Position numbers and translations under genes: made by a program
Source of the DNA: Bacteroidaceae bacterium
GTDB lineage: Bacteria; Bacteroidota; Bacteroidia; Bacteroidales; Bacteroidaceae
Direction: 5' to 3'
DNA length: 11,718 nt
NCBI GenBank assembly: GCA_900765575.1
Contig: CAAFRW010000222.1
Span: forward strand, 1 to 11,718
Notes under the pieces: model-generated
Told to the model about the DNA's origin: nothing
What the model saw: only the letters and a program-made list of their open reading frames with translations
The model's database searches: none
Part shown: positions 7,610-11,718 of the stretch, piece by piece
How positions within the stretch are numbered: position 1 is the first letter of the stretch
How the letters are laid out: each line of letters opens with the position of its first letter

Positions 7610-7659
7610 CGTAACCTCTTCGTAACAACAATGTATATAAAACGTCTTTTCCCTGTCAC
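7610..7659 (+). promoter_or_regulatory. Putative PHO box array before the TonB receptor gene
   Basis: CGTAAC occurs at 7610-7615 and 7621-7626, exactly 11 bp apart, in the arrangement GTAAC-N6-GTAACA seen upstream of the PiT gene at 441-457. Over 19 aligned positions the two sites share 14 bases. The 11-bp phase continues with degenerate units TGTATA (7632), CGTCTT (7643) and TGTCAC (7654), each keeping GT at the same place. The array ends 56 bp before the ATG at 7716. By analogy with PhoB-type OmpR regulators, this would place the receptor under phosphate-starvation control; that is inference from the repeat and from the neighbouring genes. Confidence 0.5.
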
Positions 7660-7680
7660 TGAATAGAAACTTGATAGCTT

Positions 7681-7688
7681 CATCTTTG
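7681..7688 (+). promoter_or_regulatory. Candidate -7 element for the TonB receptor gene
   Basis: CATCTTTG differs from the Bacteroidetes -7 consensus TAnnTTTG by one base and lies 27 bp before the preferred ATG at 7716. It is 21 bp downstream of the end of the 11-bp repeat array, farther than the corresponding element is in the PiT promoter, so the assignment is tentative. No clear -33 element is seen. Confidence 0.25.
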
Positions 7689-7715
7689 CAACTGAAAATC
7701 AAACTAGTTAAAAAC

Positions 7716-10517
7716 ATGAAGCTATTAAGAAAACAAACACTTTTATTTCTTTTTTTAGCCGGATTGACCGGAACTCTCCAGGCCGCTATATTGAAAGGAA
7801 ACGTTACAGACAAATCTACCAAAGAACCTTTAGTTGGGGCCACCATTCAAGTAAACGGTACAGGCATCGGAGTGGTAACCGATTTAGACGGTAATTACCA
7901 TATAGAGAACCTGAAAGCCGAAACCTATGAAATTGAAATCAAATACATTTCTTACCAAACGCTTATTGTAAAAGGAGTGAAAGTTTCCGAGCAACAACCT
8001 TATACATTAAACGCAGAACTCCTGCCCGAAAGCATGGCCTTAGGAGAAGTCACCGTTGTAGCACAAGCCAAAAAGAATACGGATATCGCATTGGTTTCGG
8101 CTACACGCAACAGTTTATTGGTACAAAGCGGCGTATCGGCACAACAGATATTACGCACACAGGACAAAGACGCATCGGAAGTTATTAAACGTGTGCCGGG
8201 TATCAGCATCATCGACGATAAGTTCGTCATGGTACGTGGACTCTCGCAACGATATAATAATGTATGGATTAACGGTAGCGCCGTGCCCAGTTCGGAAAGC
8301 GATTCCCGGGCATTCTCATTCGATATCATCCCCAGCTCTCAACTGGACAACATGATGATTATCAAGTCACCGGCTCCGGAATATCCGGCGGACTTCAGCG
8401 GAGGTTTCATCCTGATTAATACGAAAGACATTCCTTCTAACAATTCGTTCTCCGTCTCCGTGGGAGGAGGTTTCAACGATGAAACACATTTCAAGGATTT
8501 CTTATATAGCAAAGGAAGCGGTACTGACTTCTTAGGATTCGATAACGGACTGAGGAGTCTGGACAACGGCATCCACACTTCACTCCACCCCATCAACGAC
8601 TACGGAGTAGATTTACAGAAAAACAACTTCAATAACGACTGGACGGTAAAGAGTAAAAAGCCATTGCCCGATATGAGCCTGAGCATGAACGTAAACCGTT
8701 TTTGGGAAACGACAAACGGACAGACATTTGCCATGTTGGGAGCCGTTAACTACAGCAACTCTTACAAGTCGTACCTCGATATGGAGAACTCCCTTTATTC
8801 CGCTTACGATAAAGTGAACGACAAAAGCGTCTACCTGCGTAAAAGTAAAGACGACCAATATAACAACAACGTGCGCATCGGCGCCATGTTGAACCTGACG
8901 TATGCTCCGGCCAATAAGAACCACCGCTATGAATTTAAAAACATTTTCAACCAATTGACCAAAGACCGCTATACGTCCCGTAAGGGAATCAACAACCAAG
9001 GTAATTCGTTCGAAAGCGCCGAATACTATTACAACAGCCGCACCACTTACAACGGACAGTTTACCGGTAAACACACATTCGGAACCGACAAGCTGGACTG
9101 GAGTGCAGGATATGCTTACGTGAACAACAATTTGCCTGACAGACGCCGTTATGTCAAAGACGACCGCAACAGCCCCAATGTTATTGTTCTGAATGCTTGG
9201 AATGATATCAACCGGGAATACACTTCTTTAAATGAACATATTTTTTCGGGCAATTTAAATTATACACGCAATTTCGAATTATGGGGACTTGCTCCTACCT
9301 TGAAAGCCGGGGCTTATGGCGAATACCGTACCCGCAACTACGACACCCGTAACTTTTACTACACTTGGAACGAAAGCAACAATGTATCGAGTAGCCTGCA
9401 ACAGCTCGACCTGACCACAGAACTCTTAACTGAAAATAACATCGGAGCAGACAAATTATTCCTGATAGAAGATGTGAACTACACCAATAATTATGGGGCA
9501 AACAATACATTGGCTGCGGGCTATCTCGGCCTGAACCTGCCACTCGGAAACTTCAATGTATATGCCGGTGTACGCTTCGAACACAACAATCTGGAACTGA
9601 TTCGTAACACCAGAGTTCAGGAAGAGAGCCATAGCAGTTTATACTATAAGGACAATGATTTCTTCCCTTCGCTGAATGCAACGTATAAATTGAACGAGAA
9701 GAATCAACTGCGCTTCTCCTACGGTAAGTCGGTCAACCGTCCGGAATTCCGCGAACTTTCGGCCTCTACCTTCTACGATTTCGACCTGGGTAGTTTCGTT
9801 CTAGGTAACACCGAACTGAAACCTTGTTACATCCAAAATCTGGATTTCCGCTACGAATGGTATCCTTCAAGCGGAGAGCAGGTAACCCTGGCTGCCTTCT
9901 ATAAAAATTTCGACAACCCTATAGAGTGGACTTATACCGTTGCCGGAGGAAATGAATTGGTTTACTCTTTCCGTAATGCCAAAAGTGCCGTAAGTTATGG
10001 TTTGGAACTGGATATACGCAAGAATCTCGATTTTATAGGACTGAAAGATTTCAGTTTCATCTTCAACGGTTCGTTAATTAAAAGCGAGGTAAAATTCCCC
10101 GCCGGAGATAAAGAACGGGACCGCGAGATGCAAGGACAATCTCCTTACTTAATTAATACCGGATTATTTTACCAAAACACACGAAGCCAATGGAATGCCT
10201 CTCTGCTCTATAACCGTATCGGCAAACGAATTGTCGGTGTGGGACGAAGCACGGGAGTCGATTCCAGCGGTGAATCTATCGATGTGCCCGATTCCTACGA
10301 AATGCCGCGCAACACACTCGACCTGAATTTATCGAAACAGTTCGGCAAACACTGGGAGGTAAAAGTGGCTGTCCGCGACCTGCTTGCCGAGAAGCTCTAC
10401 TTCAAGCAATTCGAAGACATTACGTACACCGACGGACAACGCAAGGAATTGGAAGAAGTGGTAAAAAGTTACAAGCCGGGACGCAACTTTAACTTCAGCG
10501 TAAGCTATAAGTTTTAA
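7716..10517 (+). CDS. TonB-dependent outer-membrane receptor with carboxypeptidase-regulatory-like N-terminal domain
   Basis: A 933-residue TonB-dependent active transporter. The start at ATG 7716 gives a clean signal peptide (MKLLRKQTLLFLFLAGL, cleavage near LQA at residues 22-24); an upstream in-frame TTG at 7671 would only add a non-signal extension. Residues ~25-110 are a CarboxypepD_reg-like beta-sandwich with the hallmark VGATIQVNGT...GVVTDLDGNYHI. The plug follows at roughly 135-240, with VIKRVPGISIIDD, VMVRGLSQRYNNVWING and a PEYPADFSGGFILINT segment. A long beta-barrel then runs to a C-terminal aromatic residue, VSYKF. No SusD-like gene accompanies it; the next gene is a beta-helix lipoprotein. 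The substrate cannot be read from the sequence. The phosphate genes upstream and the PHO-box-like promoter suggest a phosphate-containing compound, but a metal chelate or other ligand remains possible. Confidence 0.93.
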   Translation: MKLLRKQTLLFLFLAGLTGTLQAAILKGNVTDKSTKEPLVGATIQVNGTGIGVVTDLDGNYHIENLKAETYEIEIKYISYQTLIVKGVKVSEQQPYTLNAELLPESMALGEVTVVAQAKKNTDIALVSATRNSLLVQSGVSAQQILRTQDKDASEVIKRVPGISIIDDKFVMVRGLSQRYNNVWINGSAVPSSESDSRAFSFDIIPSSQLDNMMIIKSPAPEYPADFSGGFILINTKDIPSNNSFSVSVGGGFNDETHFKDFLYSKGSGTDFLGFDNGLRSLDNGIHTSLHPINDYGVDLQKNNFNNDWTVKSKKPLPDMSLSMNVNRFWETTNGQTFAMLGAVNYSNSYKSYLDMENSLYSAYDKVNDKSVYLRKSKDDQYNNNVRIGAMLNLTYAPANKNHRYEFKNIFNQLTKDRYTSRKGINNQGNSFESAEYYYNSRTTYNGQFTGKHTFGTDKLDWSAGYAYVNNNLPDRRRYVKDDRNSPNVIVLNAWNDINREYTSLNEHIFSGNLNYTRNFELWGLAPTLKAGAYGEYRTRNYDTRNFYYTWNESNNVSSSLQQLDLTTELLTENNIGADKLFLIEDVNYTNNYGANNTLAAGYLGLNLPLGNFNVYAGVRFEHNNLELIRNTRVQEESHSSLYYKDNDFFPSLNATYKLNEKNQLRFSYGKSVNRPEFRELSASTFYDFDLGSFVLGNTELKPCYIQNLDFRYEWYPSSGEQVTLAAFYKNFDNPIEWTYTVAGGNELVYSFRNAKSAVSYGLELDIRKNLDFIGLKDFSFIFNGSLIKSEVKFPAGDKERDREMQGQSPYLINTGLFYQNTRSQWNASLLYNRIGKRIVGVGRSTGVDSSGESIDVPDSYEMPRNTLDLNLSKQFGKHWEVKVAVRDLLAEKLYFKQFEDITYTDGQRKELEEVVKSYKPGRNFNFSVSYKF

Positions 10518-10860
10518 AAGGTTTTCTTTAGTGGAAAACTCATTCAATGGAAAATGGAAAGTTGAAAGTTGAAAATTCATTTAATGGAAATTTATTCAAT
10601 AGAGAATGGAGAATGAAAAGTGGGAAATAAAAGAAATGCATAAGGAATAAAAAACAGTTCTTTAATGGGGATTGGAGAATATTCGCTCTCAATATTTTAC
10701 TTCTCATTCATCCCATCTCATTTTCAACTTTCAATTTTCAATTCTCCACTTAACAAGTCTTTCACTTTCAATTTTCAATTAAAGAAGATAACAATAATAA
10801 ATAAAAAAAAGAAGTGCCCGGAAAGCACCGACTCAATGTTTAACTAACAGAATTATCAAA
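10518..10860 (+). repeat. Low-complexity inverted-repeat spacer between receptor and lipoprotein genes
   Basis: This 343-bp gap is built from variants of TTGAAAATT and its complement. The segment 10555-10575 matches the reverse complement of 10721-10741 at 19 of 21 positions, and CTTTCAATTTTCAATT occurs twice (10728-10743 and 10765-10780). The gap could fold into a long imperfect stem. Such TTCAATTTTCAATT strings are, from general experience, scattered in Bacteroides and Parabacteroides intergenic DNA. An open frame at 10665-10847 lies wholly inside it and has no protein-like composition. The structure might attenuate read-through or stabilise the upstream message, changing the receptor-to-lipoprotein ratio. 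Confidence 0.6.
10814..10828 (+). other. Small hairpin in the lipoprotein leader
   Basis: GTGC (10814-10817) and GCAC (10825-10828) flank a 7-nt loop CCGGAAA, 32 bp before the lipoprotein ATG. The stem is only 4 bp; it may be chance. It is the one GC-rich island in an otherwise AT-rich leader. Confidence 0.2.
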
Positions 10861-11718
10861 ATGAAGAAATTTAGTTTTTTAAGTATGGCGTTTGCCGCTC
10901 TTTTGCTTAGTGCTACCACTGCATGTAGTAGTGATGACAACAACGACGGAGGAGACAAAGGAGGAGATACACGTAACTGGAGTACCGACGGTGGACTGAA
11001 AGCTGCCGACGACCTCTTGTTCGATGGAACAACCATTGGTAACGGCGACGCGCAATTTGTATTCAAAGGAAAACAAACGCTGAAAAAAGGAACTTATACC
11101 TTGAAAGGTTGGGTTTATATTGCCGACGGTTCGGAACTTACTATCGAACCGGGAACGGTGATTAAAGGAGATAAAGCAACCAAATCGGCTATTATCGTAG
11201 AGCGCGGAGGTAAAATATGGGCAAAAGGCACACAAAGCGAACCTATTGTCTTCACCTCGGGCGAAGCTGCAGGAAAACGTAAACCAGGCGACTGGGGAGG
11301 CATCATTCTTTGCGGTAAAGCCAAACACAATGGAAACGAAGCTCAAATAGAAGGCGGTCCGCGCAGTTTCCATGGTGGACAAGATAATGCAGACAACTCG
11401 GGTGCCTTAAGTTATGTTCGTATCGAATTTGCAGGATATCCGTTTAAAGATAATCAAGAAATCAATGGTCTGACCATGGGGTCGATAGGTAGCGCTACTC
11501 AAATAGACCATATTCAGGTTTCTTACTGTAACGACGACTCTTTCGAATGGTTCGGAGGAACAGTAAATTGTAATCACCTGATTTCTTATAAAGCTTGGGA
11601 CGATGATTTCGATACCGACAACGGCTTTTCCGGAAAAGTTCAATTCTGCCTGGCTGTTCGCGACCCTCGTATTGCCGACACCTCTAAATCAAATGGTTTT
11701 GAATCGGACAACAATTCA
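10861..11718 (+). CDS. Surface lipoprotein with right-handed beta-helix-like repeats (3' end outside window)
   Basis: The 286 visible residues begin with a lipoprotein signal, MKKFSFLSMAFAALLLSATTAC, with Cys22 as the probable lipidation site. An acidic, Ser/Asp-rich tract (SSDDNNDGGDKGGD) follows directly and resembles the export signal that sends Bacteroidetes lipoproteins to the cell surface. The rest has the short Gly/Asn turns and hydrophobic strands of a parallel beta-helix: GWVYIADGSELTIEPGTVIKG (about 83-103), PGDWGGIILCGKA (142-154), GALSYVRIEFAGYP (181-194), IDHIQVSYCNDDSFEWFGGT (216-235), then WDDDFDTDNGFSGKV (246-260). The acidic DDDFDTDNG loop could bind calcium. The gene lies in the SusD position after the TonB receptor gene, so a ligand-capture partner is a reasonable inference. 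I know similar proteins next to TonB receptors in Flavobacteriia, but not their substrate. The C-terminus is unseen. Confidence 0.85.
   Translation, partial: MKKFSFLSMAFAALLLSATTACSSDDNNDGGDKGGDTRNWSTDGGLKAADDLLFDGTTIGNGDAQFVFKGKQTLKKGTYTLKGWVYIADGSELTIEPGTVIKGDKATKSAIIVERGGKIWAKGTQSEPIVFTSGEAAGKRKPGDWGGIILCGKAKHNGNEAQIEGGPRSFHGGQDNADNSGALSYVRIEFAGYPFKDNQEINGLTMGSIGSATQIDHIQVSYCNDDSFEWFGGTVNCNHLISYKAWDDDFDTDNGFSGKVQFCLAVRDPRIADTSKSNGFESDNNS

Noticed and set aside
8613..9074. 153-codon reverse-strand frame inside the TonB receptor gene
   Set aside because: Antisense to a continuous barrel-coding region; no start context or family resemblance.
10728..10780. Direct repeats considered as a CRISPR array
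   Set aside because: Only two short, low-complexity copies, with AT-rich variants of the same repeat between them and no cas genes.
10665..10847. 60-codon open frame before the lipoprotein gene
   Set aside because: Lies entirely in low-complexity repeat DNA; its Phe/Ser/Leu-rich translation mirrors the TTCAATTTTC repeats.
10879..11382. 167-codon reverse-strand open frame opposite the lipoprotein gene
   Set aside because: It is a shadow of the clear + strand lipoprotein frame, which has a signal peptide and family-like repeats.

Overview
The window reads as chromosomal DNA from a gut-type Bacteroidales (Bacteroides or Parabacteroides-like). Evidence for this: start codons lack strong Shine-Dalgarno sequences, there is a TonB-dependent receptor with a carboxypeptidase-regulatory-like N-terminal domain, the last gene carries a lipobox followed by an acidic Asp/Ser stretch as in surface lipoproteins, and intergenic DNA holds TTCAATTTTCAATT-type low-complexity repeats. 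I cannot name the species. Every supported gene is on the + strand, and the theme is phosphate and polyphosphate.

Layout. A strong bidirectional terminator (4-36) closes whatever lies upstream. A long leader (37-523) follows and carries an 11-bp-phased direct repeat resembling a PHO box. It leads into a PiT-type phosphate transporter with a fused C-terminal PhoU-like helical domain (524-2767). A 313-bp spacer with hairpins and a doubtful 41-residue ORF separates this from a tight cluster: a Porin_O_P (OprO/OprP-like) outer-membrane porin (3081-4115), polyphosphate kinase ppk1 (4137-6233) and an overlapping short Ppx/GppA exopolyphosphatase (6220-7173). A hairpin and a clear intrinsic terminator (7309-7347) end that cluster.

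After a 540-bp gap comes a second promoter region with a GTAAC-N6-GTAAC repeat like the one before the phosphate transporter. It is embedded in a five-unit array with 11-bp phase (7610-7659). This precedes a 933-residue TonB-dependent receptor (7716-10517). An inverted-repeat-rich spacer then leads to a lipoprotein with a right-handed beta-helix-like sequence (10861 to the window end, incomplete). No SusC/SusD pair is visible; the beta-helix lipoprotein sits where a SusD would normally be.

Working model (inference): phosphate, or a phosphorylated or polymeric phosphate source, crosses the outer membrane through the porin and possibly through the TonB receptor/lipoprotein pair. Orthophosphate is taken into the cytoplasm by the PiT transporter, stored as polyphosphate by Ppk1 and released by Ppx. 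The matching repeats upstream of the PiT gene and the receptor gene suggest that both are in one phosphate-starvation (PhoB-like) regulon. The most novel item is therefore the TonB receptor/beta-helix lipoprotein pair as a candidate SusD-less phosphate-scavenging system.
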